A DNA stretch of 64,000 nt from Planctomycetota bacterium. Its GTDB lineage: Bacteria > Planctomycetota > Planctomycetia > Pirellulales > UBA1268. A program made the translations under genes and the position numbers. Below are positions 27,077-36,911 of this stretch, piece after piece. Below the pieces are notes generated by a model. That model did no database searches, was not told where the DNA came from, and was given only the letters and a program-made list of their open reading frames with translations. Positions within the stretch are counted from its first letter, which is position 1. Every line of letters starts with the position of its first letter. The DNA lies in the NCBI GenBank assembly GCA_003669605.1, contig QWOP01000036.1, positions 1-64,000 of the forward strand, written 5' to 3'.

Positions 27077-27583
27077 CTACTGCGCGGCGGGCTTCTTCCG
27101 TGACACCTTTTTCTGCCGTTTGACAACAGGAGCCGGACCAGCAATGTCCGTCACTGTTCCACCGGCAGCCAGAATCTTCTCCCGAGCCTGAGCACTGAAA
27201 TGGTGGGCAGACACCTTCAGTGGCTTTGTGATCGATCCTTCGCCAAGAATTTTGACAGAATCCCATATCCCCTTGGCCAAACCAATCGTCCGCAGTGTCT
27301 CTGGATTGACGTCTGAACCAGCAGGAAAACGAGCCTCGAGATCATCGACATTGATACACGTCACAATCCGCCCGTGTTGATTGTGAAAGCCACGCTTCGG
27401 AATCTGCCGAATGAGCGGCATTCGCGCGCCTTCGAAGAGCCCTGGCGCGCTCCAGCCAGCCAACTGACCCTGGCCCTTATGTCCGCGCCCGGAGGTCTTT
27501 CCTCGTCCGGAACCAGGACCGCGCCCGATCCGGAGTCGCTTCCGGTTCTTGTGGATCCCCTGATGGACGTCGTTAATCTTCAT
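27077..27583 (-). CDS. rplO: 50S ribosomal protein L15
   Basis: 168 residues, slightly long. Canonical GRGPGSGRGKTSGRGHKGQ N-terminal extension that threads through 23S rRNA, QIPKRGFHN, and the C-terminal VSAHHFSAQAREKILAAGG block, ending with a Lys-rich tail (KRQKKVSRKKP). Precedes secY. Confidence 0.98.
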   Translation of the reverse strand: MKINDVHQGIHKNRKRLRIGRGPGSGRGKTSGRGHKGQGQLAGWSAPGLFEGARMPLIRQIPKRGFHNQHGRIVTCINVDDLEARFPAGSDVNPETLRTIGLAKGIWDSVKILGEGSITKPLKVSAHHFSAQAREKILAAGGTVTDIAGPAPVVKRQKKVSRKKPAAQ

Positions 27584-27785
27584 CGAAAAATCCCCTCACG
27601 CGTACGGTGCCGGCGATGTTCACCGGCCTGCTTGTATGACCACCAATCACTGTCCCAACAAACCAACCCTCAACATTCCTCGAGTCTTCGCCAAGACTTC
27701 GCGGACTCGTCTCCCCGTCAACCCAGATTCAACTCGGCGACCGTAATTCCGCGTGCCGTAATACCCCGCATCGATCGGCCACGCC
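27584..27785. other. L15-S5 spacer without rpmD
   Basis: 202 nt where many bacteria encode L30 (rpmD, about 60 residues). I read the three minus-strand frames: two stop early and the third (open to a TGA near 27651) has no L30-like sequence. L30 is patchily distributed among bacterial phyla, so loss is plausible. I see no structure or promoter here. Confidence 0.7.
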
Positions 27786-28316
27786 TCAGGACAGCGTAAC
27801 ACCCCGCAGCCGCTCAACTTCGCTTTTTGTTCTTAATTGCTTGAGCCCATCCAAGGCTGCCTTGACAAGGTTCACCGGATTCGTCGAACCATGAGCCTTG
27901 GTCAGCACATCGCGGATCCCAGCCGACTCACACACCGCCCGCACTGCTGCGCCGGCAATGATCCCAGTCCCAGGGCTGGCGGGGAGAAGTATGACCTTCG
28001 CGGTACCGCTTCTCCCCTCGACACGGTGAGGAATAGACCCGGTCGAAACAGGGACCTCAATGAGATTTTTCATGCCATCTTTGATGGCTTTTTCCACAGC
28101 GGGTGGTACTTCGTTAGCTTTCGCGTAGCCACACCCGACCTTGCCACGGCCGTTTCCGACCACGACAAGTCCTGCAAAACTGAACCGCCGCCCGCCCTTG
28201 ACGACCGTGGCACAGCGCCGGACCTTGACTACCTTCTCGGCAAACTCACCGCTCCGTTCGCCACCACGATTGTCGCGTGAATCACGATCCCGGCCATGGC
28301 TGCTGCTGGTCGACAC
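27786..28316 (-). CDS. rpsE: 30S ribosomal protein S5
   Basis: 176 residues, GTG start. A polar Ser/Asp/Arg-rich N-terminal extension (about 1-25) precedes the double-stranded-RNA-binding domain ([21 protein letters not shown]) and [14 protein letters not shown], then [14 protein letters not shown] and [21 protein letters not shown]5 lies on the back of the small subunit and affects decoding fidelity and mRNA unwinding. Confidence 0.98.
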   Translation of the reverse strand: MSTSSSHGRDRDSRDNRGGERSGEFAEKVVKVRRCATVVKGGRRFSFAGLVVVGNGRGKVGCGYAKANEVPPAVEKAIKDGMKNLIEVPVSTGSIPHRVEGRSGTAKVILLPASPGTGIIAGAAVRAVCESAGIRDVLTKAHGSTNPVNLVKAALDGLKQLRTKSEVERLRGVTLS

Positions 28317-28396
28317 GGTCTTCGAAGCTCCAGTGGAATGGACTATGCAGAATTGCTTGTCGTGAGGCTGATGCCCACCACAACAGTTCCCGAATG

Positions 28397-28765
28397 TTAA
28401 AACTCAAGGCCTGCCGCTCGTGCTGCGTCAGCAAGGGCAGCGACCCGCCCATGGTAGCGAAACTCTCCTCGATCGAAGCAGACCTTCTTTAACCCAGCCG
28501 CCTGGGCGCGCTCCGCAACAGCCCGGCCGATGGCTGCGGCAGCGTCTTTGTTACCACCAAACCCAACTCCATCACGGATCTGCTTGTCGACCGAACTCGC
28601 TGAAACAAGCGTTCGTCCGGCTGCGTCGTCAATGATCTGGGCGTAAATATGCTTGTGTGTACGAAACACAGCCAGGCGCGGGCGCTCTGCAGTACCGCGG
28701 ATGTGGCGTCGGACACGGTGGCGTCGGCGAATCCGCTGCCTGAGAATCGTGCGGGCGTGGTCCAT
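28397..28765 (-). CDS. rplR: 50S ribosomal protein L18
   Basis: 122 residues. [34 protein letters not shown] and the C-terminal [22 protein letters not shown] (family FDRGGYLYHGRV) identify the 5S-rRNA-binding protein of the central protuberance. Normal length; 80 nt before S5. Confidence 0.98.
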   Translation of the reverse strand: MDHARTILRQRIRRRHRVRRHIRGTAERPRLAVFRTHKHIYAQIIDDAAGRTLVSASSVDKQIRDGVGFGGNKDAAAAIGRAVAERAQAAGLKKVCFDRGEFRYHGRVAALADAARAAGLEF

Positions 28766-28894
28766 TGGAACGTGACTGCGTGTAGGAGTAGAGGTTGCTA
28801 AAAGGATACCGGGACGGCCCTAGACTCAAACCCCGTCCAGTAGCGTCTCGATCCGATGAGGAGCAAGAAGCGATCCTGAACGATGGTAAAAACT

Positions 28895-29440
28895 TTACTT
28901 CGTAACTGCCTTGCCTGCCTTGCGACGGACTTGCTCACCCTCATAACGAATTCCCTTGCCCTTGTATGGCTCAGGTTTTCGCTTGGCGCGAACTTCAGCA
29001 GCGAACTGCCCGACAAGATGCTTGTCGATGCCTTTTACGACAATGTGCGTCTGATCTGGGCACGTAACGGTGAGCCCAACCGGAATAGGGAGTTGCAATT
29101 CGTTTGCAAATCCGACGCGTAACTGGAGAGTGTTCTTCTGAATAGCGGCGATATAGCCGACCCCCACGATCTCCAGTTTCTTTTCGTAGCCCTTCGAGAC
29201 TCCCTCAACCATATTTGCAGCGAGTGCGCGGGTCAGGCCGTGAATACTCCGTGATATCCGATCATCCCCACTGCGAGTGACCTTTAACTGCCCGTCCGCG
29301 GGATCTACATGGACCGCGACTGCAGGGTGAACTTGGTGAGCGAGTTTACCGAGGGGACCCTCGACCCGTAGCGTAGCGCCCTCAACAGCGATCTTCACCC
29401 CCTTGGGGATCTGCACTGGTGCCTTCCCGATCCGCGACAT
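28895..29440 (-). CDS. rplF: 50S ribosomal protein L6
   Basis: 181 residues. MSRIGKAPVQIPKGV start, duplicated fold, and the C-terminal signature KPEPYKGKGIRYEGE all canonical. L6 sits near the factor-binding site. ATG 29440 with GAAAGG upstream is preferred over a start 42 nt earlier. A 129-nt spacer follows to L18. Confidence 0.98.
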   Translation of the reverse strand: MSRIGKAPVQIPKGVKIAVEGATLRVEGPLGKLAHQVHPAVAVHVDPADGQLKVTRSGDDRISRSIHGLTRALAANMVEGVSKGYEKKLEIVGVGYIAAIQKNTLQLRVGFANELQLPIPVGLTVTCPDQTHIVVKGIDKHLVGQFAAEVRAKRKPEPYKGKGIRYEGEQVRRKAGKAVTK

Positions 29441-29575
29441 GCGATGAACCTTTCTGTCAGCTGCAGGGCAGGCTAGAGCCACCCATCATTCGTTCCGTAA
29501 ATCAATACTACGATGCCGTTGAAGTACCAACACCTGCTAGTACAAAGCTTCGCAACCACCCGCTTATCGAAACGC

Positions 29576-29971
29576 TCACCACAGCTCGCAGAGAACCTCG
29601 CCGCCCAACTTCCGCTGCCTGGCTTCACGATCGCTTACAACACCGCTGCTCGTCGAAAGTATCGAGATCCCAAGCCCGCCGAGAACGGGACGCAAGAGCA
29701 CGGATCGACTATAGACACGCCGTCCCGGTGAACTGACGCGGCGGATATGCCGAATGAGTCGCTCGCCGTTAGGACCATACTTGAGTTCCAACTGCAGTTT
29801 TGCTGCCGGTTCCGACTCGACTTCCTTCCAGTCCCAGATGTAGCCCTCGCGCTTCAGCACGTCCGCTACACCACGCTTCACCTTAGAACTTGGGATCTCC
29901 ACGATGGCGCGTTCTACGCGCACCGCGTTGCGGATGCGAGTGAGCATGTCGGCGATGGGATCGGTCATCAT
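29576..29971 (-). CDS. rpsH: 30S ribosomal protein S8
   Basis: 131 residues (130 if the second of two adjacent ATGs, 29968, is used). MTDPIADMLTRIRNA, PSSKVKRGVADVL and the C-terminal GGLGISILSTSSGVVSDREAR are canonical. Core 16S rRNA binder; in enterobacteria it represses its own operon, not tested here. Confidence 0.98.
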   Translation of the reverse strand: MMTDPIADMLTRIRNAVRVERAIVEIPSSKVKRGVADVLKREGYIWDWKEVESEPAAKLQLELKYGPNGERLIRHIRRVSSPGRRVYSRSVLLRPVLGGLGISILSTSSGVVSDREARQRKLGGEVLCELW

Positions 29972-30156
29972 GTCGGAAACGCCCTTGAATGAGATTCAGT
30001 AAACCCTGCCAACCACCCACAGCCCAAGGCCCCGATCAACGTCGTATTGTCGATCGGAACTTCAGCGAAGACCGTCTTCAGTCGCCGTATCCCAGGAGCC
30101 ACTTTCGTGGAGTTCCAAAGCATGGGTACGATTGCCCTGAGATCAAGTCTTTTCTA

Positions 30157-30342
30157 TCACCAACTCGCCTTCCTGACTCCCGGAATGAAACCCTGATCGG
30201 CTAACTTCCGAAAGCAAATTCGGCAGAGCCCGAATTTGCGATACACAGCCCGTGGGCGCCCACACAACATGCAGCGCTGAACCTGCCGGGTTGAGAACTT
30301 CGGCGGCCGTTTGGCCATCGCGATCTTGGACTTGCTTGCCAT
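30157..30342 (-). CDS. rpsZ: 30S ribosomal protein S14, type Z
   Basis: 61 residues, the short zinc-binding form: CMLCGRP (Cys24, Cys27) and CRICFRK (Cys40, Cys43), with a normal [17 protein letters not shown] end. The [15 protein letters not shown] start is basic and typical. A 185-nt noncoding gap follows to S8, one of the longest inside this operon. Confidence 0.97.
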   Translation of the reverse strand: MASKSKIAMAKRPPKFSTRQVQRCMLCGRPRAVYRKFGLCRICFRKLADQGFIPGVRKASW

Positions 30343-30431
30343 AGTGATTCCAACGTCGGCGGGCTTTACGGCCGCACCCTAAAAACAGCGGTCTTCCACC
30401 CGGAAGATCCGCCTGCGTCTTCGTCGTGCCG

Positions 30432-31073
30432 CTACGCTGCGGCACCATCATCCTCATCCTTGTCCTTCTTCAGCGGCACACCCATCGCGCGAAGAAATTG
30501 CCTGGCCTCGTCATCATTCCGAGCAGAAGTGACCAAGGTAATGTTCATACCTTGGGCTCGGGTGTATTTATCCGGATTGATTTCCGGAAACACCATCTGC
30601 TCAGAAAGGCCAAGACTGTAATTTCCATGACCGTCGAAAGCGGTACTCGAGAGCCCTCGAAAATCGCGTACACGGGGCAACGCGAGCGACACGAGTCGGT
30701 CGAGAAACTCATACATCCGCCGCCCACGGAGCGTGACTTTGCATCCGATAGGAAGATTCTCACGGAGCTTAAACCCCGACACGGCGACCTTGGAGAGCGT
30801 GGCGATGGGCTTCTGTCCCGTGACTTGCGCCATCGCGCCAATCGCCTCTTCGAGATACTTCTTCTCCGTGACGGCCACCCCCACTCCCATGTTGACCACA
30901 ATCTTCTCAAGCTTTGGGAGCGAGTGCGGGTTCGTCCGCGCGAGCGCCAGGCTGAGTGCAGGTCGAACAGTGTTCTTGTAGTGCTCAAGCATCCGCGGGG
31001 TCCCCGCCGGACCTGCAGTCGCTGGGCCTGTCGCCGCCACCTGCGTCTGGGTTGCTTTTGTCTTCTTTGCCAT
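30432..31073 (-). CDS. rplE: 50S ribosomal protein L5
   Basis: 213 residues, longer than the usual 180 because of an Ala/Thr-rich N-terminal extension (about 1-25) and a charged C-terminal tail (KKDKDEDDGAAA). Core blocks KIVVNMGVG, GQKPIATLSKVAVSGFKLRE, GCKVTLRGRRMYEFLDRLV and RDFRGL are canonical. 5S rRNA binder contacting S13 and P-site tRNA. Confidence 0.97.
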   Translation of the reverse strand: MAKKTKATQTQVAATGPATAGPAGTPRMLEHYKNTVRPALSLALARTNPHSLPKLEKIVVNMGVGVAVTEKKYLEEAIGAMAQVTGQKPIATLSKVAVSGFKLRENLPIGCKVTLRGRRMYEFLDRLVSLALPRVRDFRGLSSTAFDGHGNYSLGLSEQMVFPEINPDKYTRAQGMNITLVTSARNDDEARQFLRAMGVPLKKDKDEDDGAAA

Positions 31074-31171
31074 CGCATCCGTCCTTCAGCGTTGAACCGT
31101 TCCGACCCTCTTCACCTGTGACCCGACATTGGGACACGACCTGAGCGACGCCCTTGCTCGCCGTTCTCTTG

Positions 31172-31504
31172 CTATTTCTTCGCAGTTCGCAGGGATCCCA
31201 AATCTGCCCCACACTTTTTACAAACACGAATCTTGGCGCCGTCGGCAAGCAACTTCACGCCCATCCGGGACGGCTTGTCGCACCCGCCGCAAACGACCAA
31301 GACATTCGATGCATCGATCGGCATTTCCTTGCTGAGCCTCCCCCCCTGGGGGTTCTTTTGGCTACGGCGCATGTGGCGATACACGCGGTTGACACCTTCA
31401 ACCACAATCTTTCCGTCGATACGCCGCACCGAAAGCACTTTTGCTCGTGTGCCTCGGGCATTGCCTGTTTTAACTTCAACCATGTCGCCTGAACGGATCA
31501 GCAT
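31172..31504 (-). CDS. rplX: 50S ribosomal protein L24
   Basis: 110 residues. KOW motif (SGDMVEVKTGNARGTRAKVLSV), GVNRVYRHMRRSQKNPQGG, and CGGC followed by CKKC, a four-cysteine pair seen in some lineages and likely to bind zinc. Its ATG overlaps the L14 stop as TGATG, so the two are translationally coupled. L24 initiates large-subunit assembly. Confidence 0.97.
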   Translation of the reverse strand: MLIRSGDMVEVKTGNARGTRAKVLSVRRIDGKIVVEGVNRVYRHMRRSQKNPQGGRLSKEMPIDASNVLVVCGGCDKPSRMGVKLLADGAKIRVCKKCGADLGSLRTAKK

Positions 31505-31872
31505 CAAACCACCTCGCTCGCCAAACTGACGATTTTCATGAAATTGCAGTCTCGCAGTTCACGGGCCACTGCACCGAAGATACGGGTGCCCTTCGGATTG
31601 TTATCGTTGTCGATGATCACGCAAGCGTTGGTGTCGAAGCGAACATAACTACCGTCGCTCCTCCTTGTCGGCTGCTTGCAGCGAACGATTACCGCCTTGA
31701 CAACGGCTTTTTTCTTGACGTCGCTGCCTGGGATCACGGTCTTCACGCTACAGACAATGATGTCGCCAATGCCGGCGGTGCGCTTCTTGCTGCCACCGAG
31801 GACCTTAAAACACATCACCTCTTTGGCGCCGGTGTTGTCCGCGACCACGAGCCTGGTTTGCATCTGGATCAT
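31504..31872 (-). CDS. rplN: 50S ribosomal protein L14
   Basis: 122 residues, canonical: [55 protein letters not shown] and a [12 protein letters not shown] end. Interface protein contacting 16S helix 14, and the docking site of RsfS, which this window encodes at 44901-45305. ATGA overlap with S17. Confidence 0.98.
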   Translation of the reverse strand: MIQMQTRLVVADNTGAKEVMCFKVLGGSKKRTAGIGDIIVCSVKTVIPGSDVKKKAVVKAVIVRCKQPTRRSDGSYVRFDTNACVIIDNDNNPKGTRIFGAVARELRDCNFMKIVSLASEVV

Positions 31873-32228
31873 GTGGAAGTTCCTTCCGTCGACTTGCCAG
31901 TGGCAGAGGCGGCCTCTGCCTTGGCTGCAGTCTCACGCATTTGCGTGGCCCGCGCACCACTGCGGAGACTTGCTAGGTCCACAGCGGTACTTTTGGTGAC
32001 AATTTTTACCAATTCCCAGCGCTTTAAACGACTTCGCGGCCGGCACTCCACGATCTCAACCGTATCGCCCGGGCGCGACTCTTCCGCCTCGTCATGAACG
32101 TGGCAGATGGTGCGCCGATGGAGTATGCGGCCATATTTAGGGTGTCGCACGACCCTGGGAATCTCGACCCGCCGCGTCTTTTTTGACGCTGCGCTGGTCA
32201 CTGTTCCTATTTCCACTCGCCTTGGCAT
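31869..32228 (-). CDS. rpsQ: 30S ribosomal protein S17 with C-terminal extension
   Basis: 119 residues against about 85 usually. The OB-fold core ([58 protein letters not shown]) is canonical. A tail of about 35 residues rich in Ala, Thr and charged residues follows and looks disordered. ATGA overlap with rplN. Confidence 0.97.
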   Translation of the reverse strand: MPRRVEIGTVTSAASKKTRRVEIPRVVRHPKYGRILHRRTICHVHDEAEESRPGDTVEIVECRPRSRLKRWELVKIVTKSTAVDLASLRSGARATQMRETAAKAEAASATGKSTEGTST

Positions 32229-32353
32229 GACTTCTTCCTGTCTGTCTCGCTCGCTCGTTGCTTGTCCGTCCAGAGTTCTAATGTGAATGCCCTAGCTCCA
32301 GCCTTATCGTGGCCTGTGGCTGTCTGGCGGGCCAATGCTCATCGTACTTGCTG

Positions 32354-32725
32354 TTATTTTCCGCTCTGCGTTCGCTTCTGGAATTTTCGCCGAGTCCTGA
32401 CCGCGCCCTTCGGACCGACATGTACTTTCGCACGCCCAGTGAGATGCTTGCCCTGTGCATGCTTTTCATGCTGCGTAGCGTCGTGCACAGCCTGATCTGC
32501 TGGTGCCCCGTCAGAAACAGTTGTGGGCACCACTAAACTTCCACGCTGCGCGAGGATCGTCTGACACCTCGCGATCGTGCGACGGATTTTACGTGCTCCC
32601 GTCGGATCAGGCAGTTTCTCTGTCTGGGACTGAATCCGGAGCTTAAAAAGTTTTTCAGCGCAGTCCTTCCAGACCAAGCGGATCTGCTCGTCGCTCATCT
32701 CGCGAATTTCGCGTACTTTGTTCAT
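32354..32725 (-). CDS. rpmC: 50S ribosomal protein L29 with C-terminal extension
   Basis: 123 residues, roughly twice normal. The L29 core (REMSDEQIRLVWKDCAEKLFKLRIQSQTEKL..ARKIRRTIARCQTIL) spans about residues 5-67; the remaining 55 are polar, His/Gln- and then Arg/Lys-rich, ending RRKFQKRTQSGK. L29 lies at the peptide exit and contacts signal recognition particle and trigger factor, so the tail would be at the exit port (inference). ATG 32725 preferred over an upstream in-frame start. Followed by a 125-nt spacer. Confidence 0.95.
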   Translation of the reverse strand: MNKVREIREMSDEQIRLVWKDCAEKLFKLRIQSQTEKLPDPTGARKIRRTIARCQTILAQRGSLVVPTTVSDGAPADQAVHDATQHEKHAQGKHLTGRAKVHVGPKGAVRTRRKFQKRTQSGK

Positions 32726-32827
32726 GTCTGAACCTACGGACCACGTGTGCTCAATCGTACCTGGATCAACCAAAAGACATTCTCATTTGCCTTCGGCGAA
32801 TGCCGAAGATGCCGGATCACGACCGGC

Positions 32828-33244
32828 TTACATCGCCCGACGTTTTACGAACCGCACCCGCAACGGCATCTTGTGCGCGAGTCGCGACAAGCACACCCGC
32901 GCTGCTTCCTCTGACACGCCGCCGATTTCGTACAGAATTGTCCCTGGCTTCACCACCGCTGCCCAAAACTCCGGCTCACCCTTCCCCTTACCCATACGGG
33001 TTTCGAGGGGAATAGATGTCACGGATTTGTGCGGAAAAACGCGCACGAACAGCCGTCCCTCGCTGCGGAGGTACTGCTGGGCCGCTATGCGTCCCGCTTC
33101 GATCGTCGCCGCAGCCAGCCAGCCCGGTTGCTCAGCCTGAAGGCCGAAGTCGCCGAACACTACCCGATTGCCGCGAGAGGCATCACCTCTTATACGACCT
33201 CTTTGGCTTTTTCGGTGCTTGACCCTCTTGGGCATCAGCGCCAT
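32828..33244 (-). CDS. rplP: 50S ribosomal protein L16
   Basis: 138 residues, normal length: MPKRVKHRKSQRGR, FGLQAEQPGWLAAATIEAGR, VFPHKSVTSIPLETRMGKGKGEPEFW and KMPLRVRFVKR. Binds the A-site region of 23S rRNA. ATG 33244 is chosen because GAGGAG lies 7 nt upstream, placing the start 62 nt inside the S3 gene. ATG 33235 is the alternative. Confidence 0.97.
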   Translation of the reverse strand: MALMPKRVKHRKSQRGRIRGDASRGNRVVFGDFGLQAEQPGWLAAATIEAGRIAAQQYLRSEGRLFVRVFPHKSVTSIPLETRMGKGKGEPEFWAAVVKPGTILYEIGGVSEEAARVCLSRLAHKMPLRVRFVKRRAM

Positions 33245-33878
33245 CGCCGGTCTCCTCGTACATGCCTTGGTTGACCCACACCTGAATTCCAATATGACCC
33301 TGCGCGGTGGGAGCCTCGCAGAAACCGTAGTCAATTTTTGCCCGCAACGTCGAAAGTGGCATCGATCCGGCGATGCCCTTCTCGCAACGCGACATCTCTG
33401 CACCGCCAAGACGGCCCGCGAGTTGAATCTTCACACCCTTGGCACCTGCGTCCATGGTGGTATCGATTGCCCGCTTCATAGTCCGCCGAAACGCTGCCCG
33501 CTTGACGAGTTGGTCAGAGATATCTTCTGCAATCAACTGCGCCTGGATTTCCGGGCGAGCTAATTCCTCAACCTTAAGATTAACACGACGCCCGAGCAGG
33601 CCCTGCAGTTCGTCCTGAAGACGATCAACGTCCTGACCCTTGCGTCCGATCAACACGCCGGGGCGTGCTGAATGGAGTATTACCTTCACTTCGTCGCGCG
33701 TCCTTTCAATCTCGATCTTTGAGATTGCGGCCGCACGATACTTTCCCTTAATGAACTTGCGGACCTTGAAATCCTCGAGGAGGAGATCGCGGAATTCCTT
33801 TTTCGTGGCGTACCAGCGGCTCTTCCACGGCTCGGTAATACCGGTCCGGAAGCCGACGGGGTTGACTTTCTGTCCCAT
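33183..33878 (-). CDS. rpsC: 30S ribosomal protein S3
   Basis: 231 residues. MGQKVNPVGFRTGI, the KH domain with GRKGQDVDRLQDEL and the GRLGGAEMSRCEKG block are canonical. S3 helps unwind mRNA at the entry channel. The last 25 residues (acidic then Lys/Arg-rich, ending KRSYKR) coincide with the start of rplP in another frame: a 62-nt overlap. Confidence 0.98.
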   Translation of the reverse strand: MGQKVNPVGFRTGITEPWKSRWYATKKEFRDLLLEDFKVRKFIKGKYRAAAISKIEIERTRDEVKVILHSARPGVLIGRKGQDVDRLQDELQGLLGRRVNLKVEELARPEIQAQLIAEDISDQLVKRAAFRRTMKRAIDTTMDAGAKGVKIQLAGRLGGAEMSRCEKGIAGSMPLSTLRAKIDYGFCEAPTAQGHIGIQVWVNQGMYEETGDGADAQEGQAPKKPKRSYKR

Positions 33879-33990
33879 GGTAATTGCCCTGCGTTAACCG
33901 TGTTGCCTGAGACCCGCGAAACCTACCGTATCCGCTGCCAAGAGACTGCCTTACGCACTCGTTAGACGGCCTTCTCGGCGCCGTTGCGTG

Positions 33991-34329
33991 TCATTCCGTC
34001 GGGGCCTCGAGTGCCACCTTAATATGCGACATCCGCCGTTTGACTCCAAACGCCATCCCGCGAGCCCGAGGCCGGATGCGTTTGATCATTGGTCCACCAT
34101 CGACGCGTGCATCGATGACCACCAGGTCATCGACCCCCGTCGCCTGCTGGTGCTCAGCGTTGCCGAGTGCACTCTTAATGACTTTCTCGAGCATCCGCGC
34201 GCCACGATGGGGCTGGAAACGGAGAATATCGAGCGCCTCGTCGGCAAACTTACCTCGCACCAGATTTGCCAGTGCCCGCACCTTGCGGGGACTGATCCTG
34301 GCGAATTTGTGTATGGCTGTGTACGGCAT
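33991..34329 (-). CDS. rplV: 50S ribosomal protein L22
   Basis: 112 residues. Y.AIHKFARISPRKVRALANLVRG, LEKVIKSALGNAEHQ and the C-terminal RPRARGMAFGVKRRMSHIKVAL hairpin that lines the peptide tunnel are canonical. 112-nt spacer to S3. Confidence 0.98.
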   Translation of the reverse strand: MPYTAIHKFARISPRKVRALANLVRGKFADEALDILRFQPHRGARMLEKVIKSALGNAEHQQATGVDDLVVIDARVDGGPMIKRIRPRARGMAFGVKRRMSHIKVALEAPTE

Positions 34330-34466
34330 CTTTCACCTCGCTCCTGTTCGGAGCCGGAAACTGTCTGTACTGATGACCGAATCCAACTTCACTGACGACG
34401 ATTCTTGAATTCAAAACTGTATTAACTGCAGCACTACCCCATCCCACGCAACAGCCGAATGCAAGA

Positions 34467-34751
34467 TTACTTTCCCGGAGCGGCTTCCTTGACCTTGCCG
34501 CCATGGCCACGAAATGTTCGTGTGGGGGCGAACTCTCCGAGCTTGTGGCCCACCATGTCTTCGGTAACAAAGACCTTCATGTGGAGCTTGCCGTTGTGAA
34601 CCATGAACGTCAGACCGATAAATTCCGGCACGATCGTGCAGGCGCGCGACCAAGTCTTGATCGGGTCGCGTTTGCTTCCCGAGAGCTGAGCCTCGACCTT
34701 GCCGTACAGCCTAGGGTCGACATACGGCCCCTTTTTCGCACTGCGTCCCAT
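34467..34751 (-). CDS. rpsS: 30S ribosomal protein S19
   Basis: 94 residues: [67 protein letters not shown]. Head-domain protein in contact with S13. Spacers on both sides exceed 120 nt, unlike the tight spacing of this region in most bacteria. Confidence 0.98.
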   Translation of the reverse strand: MGRSAKKGPYVDPRLYGKVEAQLSGSKRDPIKTWSRACTIVPEFIGLTFMVHNGKLHMKVFVTEDMVGHKLGEFAPTRTFRGHGGKVKEAAPGK

Positions 34752-34873
34752 GATTCATCCGAGAGGCCTTGCCTCTCCCCTGCTGATTCGTGTCCAGCTG
34801 TTTCCCGCTTCGCCACTCACTACCGACTCAGCCCGCTCGAAAGCTGATTGCTTGACCGTAAACTGAATGAACT

Positions 34874-35731
34874 CTAGCGCAACTTAAGCTGCCCGTACCG
34901 CTTGCTCTTCCGGCGGCGAATGATTGCTGCCCCAGAAGGCTTGCGGGGCTTGCGGGTTCCGCCACCCTTCGCACTCTTGCCAGTTGGACTGACAGGATGG
35001 CGGCCACCCTTGGTGCGACCCTCGCCTCCACCGTGCGGGTGATCGATGGGATTCATCGCAGTTCCGCGAACCGTCGGACGTATCCCCATCCATCGCTTGC
35101 GACCCGCCTTGCCGAGCACGACGTTCATGTGCTCGGAATTTCCGATTGCTCCAATCGTGGCCCGGCAGGCGATCGGAACGCGACGGATTTCACCGCTTGG
35201 CAATGTCAACTGAGCCCACTGGGACTCTCTTGCCACCAGGACGGCTGAAGATCCAGCCGAGCGGCACAGCCGCCCACCTCGACCTGCCTGGAGTTCGACG
35301 TTATGAACCTGCATGCCAAGCGGTATCGACGACATTGGCAAGCAGTTGCCGACTTCCGGCGCGGCCTCCGCACCACTTCGCACTGTCGCTCCGACAAGCA
35401 GCCCCTCGGGAGCCAGAATGAAACGCTTTTCACCGTCAGCGTAGACGATAAGCGCCACGCGACAGGTGCGATTGGGATCGTACTGGATTGAGTCGACCTT
35501 ACCAGGAACACCATCCTTGTTGCGGCGAAAATCGATCAAACGATAGTGCTGCATATGACCACCACCGCGATGACGGGAGGTGATCTTGCCCTGATTGTTC
35601 CGCCCGCCGGTCTTGTGCTTGCGGACCCGCAACTGCTTCGGCGCAACCGCACCGGGCGTCAACTCCTTGAAGTCGGAAACGCTGGAGTTACGCCGGCCTG
35701 GACTGGTCGGGTTGTAAGTACGTATGCCCAT
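34874..35731 (-). CDS. rplB: 50S ribosomal protein L2
   Basis: 285 residues from ATG 35731 ([21 protein letters not shown]). Canonical [31 protein letters not shown] and the essential C-terminal [25 protein letters not shown] with the His needed for peptidyl-transferase-centre assembly. A GTG at 35791 would add 20 residues ([20 protein letters not shown]); no clear ribosome site decides. Confidence 0.97.
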   Translation of the reverse strand: MGIRTYNPTSPGRRNSSVSDFKELTPGAVAPKQLRVRKHKTGGRNNQGKITSRHRGGGHMQHYRLIDFRRNKDGVPGKVDSIQYDPNRTCRVALIVYADGEKRFILAPEGLLVGATVRSGAEAAPEVGNCLPMSSIPLGMQVHNVELQAGRGGRLCRSAGSSAVLVARESQWAQLTLPSGEIRRVPIACRATIGAIGNSEHMNVVLGKAGRKRWMGIRPTVRGTAMNPIDHPHGGGEGRTKGGRHPVSPTGKSAKGGGTRKPRKPSGAAIIRRRKSKRYGQLKLR

Positions 35732-35819
35732 GGCTACGAATCGCTCAGGTGTGTCTAATTGCTCGACGTTGGTGTTGGTAATTTCGGCCACGCAAACATG
35801 GCCGAGACCGCTTTTAGAT

Positions 35820-36140
35820 TCAGAAGAGATCGATCTTAAAGTCTTGCTTCAGCGTCACAACGGCCTTTTTCCAAGCCTTCGTGCTGGTCTTCCGCGTTCG
35901 ACTCCGCCGAGCCTTGCCGATTCGATTCGCAACGGCGACCTTTTCAACCTTGACGTTAAACATCTCCTCAACCGCACGGCGGATGTCCGTCTTATTGGCC
36001 TCGGTGACAACCTCGAACGAATATGCGTTGTGCCGATGAGCCCGGTGCATACCCTTCTCAGTGACCAACGGACGGACGATCACCTGATGCGGCGCTAGCC
36101 GCGCGGTGAACATCGGGGGGGGAGGTATTGGAACTGCCAT
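35820..36140 (-). CDS. rplW: 50S ribosomal protein L23
   Basis: 106 residues. [54 protein letters not shown] and GKARRSRTR are canonical. Exit-port protein and docking site for trigger factor and SRP. A Pro-rich N-terminal extension ([10 protein letters not shown]) is unusual. It starts 3 nt after the L4 stop. Confidence 0.97.
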   Translation of the reverse strand: MAVPIPPPPMFTARLAPHQVIVRPLVTEKGMHRAHRHNAYSFEVVTEANKTDIRRAVEEMFNVKVEKVAVANRIGKARRSRTRKTSTKAWKKAVVTLKQDFKIDLF

Positions 36141-36143
36141 AAA

Positions 36144-36911
36144 TTACTCTCCTCGCGTTGTCTTGCGTGCGGCAGAGGCCTTCTTGGCACCCCGCTTGGC
36201 AATCGCCTTCGGTGCGGCAACTGCCCCCCGTTCAGCAATCGCTGCAGACGTCACCGATCCGGCGGCCGCCCTGGGGGTGGTCCTCCGAGACTCGACGACG
36301 GCCCTAAAAGACTCGATAGCCGCAGTGGTCATGACGATTCTCCGAGGGCGGAGAATCGTCCAAGCATTCAGATCAGCAACAGGGGATACCGAAACTCCCT
36401 CGATGTTGCGGGCCGACTTCCAGAGGTTGTCGTTGTGCTTTTCGGGAGCCACAAGCACCGTGTGGTCCGTCATCCCAAGAGCGCCAAGAAACTTTGACAT
36501 AACGGCTGTTTTTGGGGCAGCCAGAGCCAACGAATCGACGAGCCGAACCTCACCGTCAACGATTCTCGACGCCAGCGCCATTCGGGCAGCCGCCTGAAGA
36601 GCCTTACGGGGCATCCGCCAGCCAAAATCGCGGGGACGCTTCGCAAAAATGTGACCGCCACCACGACGGGTACCACTGCGCCGGCCACCAGCACGAGCGT
36701 TGCCAGTGCCCTTCTGGCGGTAGAGCTTTTTCGTCGACCCAGCGACTTCACCCCGTGACTTCGTCCGATGAGTCCCCTGGCGAAGATTCGCCTGGTACAT
36801 CACGACGGCATCATGAAGGAGTTGCTTATTGACCGACGGGGCCAACTCGGCAGGATCGATTTCGTAGGAACCGACCTCACGACCAGTAATGTCATAGACG
36901 GCAAGTTTCAC
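36144..36911 (-). CDS. rplD: 50S ribosomal protein L4 with C-terminal extension
   Basis: 255 residues against about 205. Core: NKQLLHDAVVMYQANLRQGTHRTKSRGEVAGS, the tunnel loop KLYRQKGTGNARAG..RRGGGHIFAKRPRDFGW, and the NAWTILRPRRIVMTTAAIE block. About 45 Ala/Arg/Lys-rich residues follow. GTG start overlapping the L3 stop as GTGA. L4 autoregulates the S10 operon in E. coli; whether it acts here is unknown. Confidence 0.97.
   Translation of the reverse strand: MKLAVYDITGREVGSYEIDPAELAPSVNKQLLHDAVVMYQANLRQGTHRTKSRGEVAGSTKKLYRQKGTGNARAGGRRSGTRRGGGHIFAKRPRDFGWRMPRKALQAAARMALASRIVDGEVRLVDSLALAAPKTAVMSKFLGALGMTDHTVLVAPEKHNDNLWKSARNIEGVSVSPVADLNAWTILRPRRIVMTTAAIESFRAVVESRRTTPRAAAGSVTSAAIAERGAVAAPKAIAKRGAKKASAARKTTRGE

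Noticed and set aside
27584-27785. Search for rpmD (L30) between rpsE and rplO
   Set aside because: Three minus-strand frames give no L30-like product.
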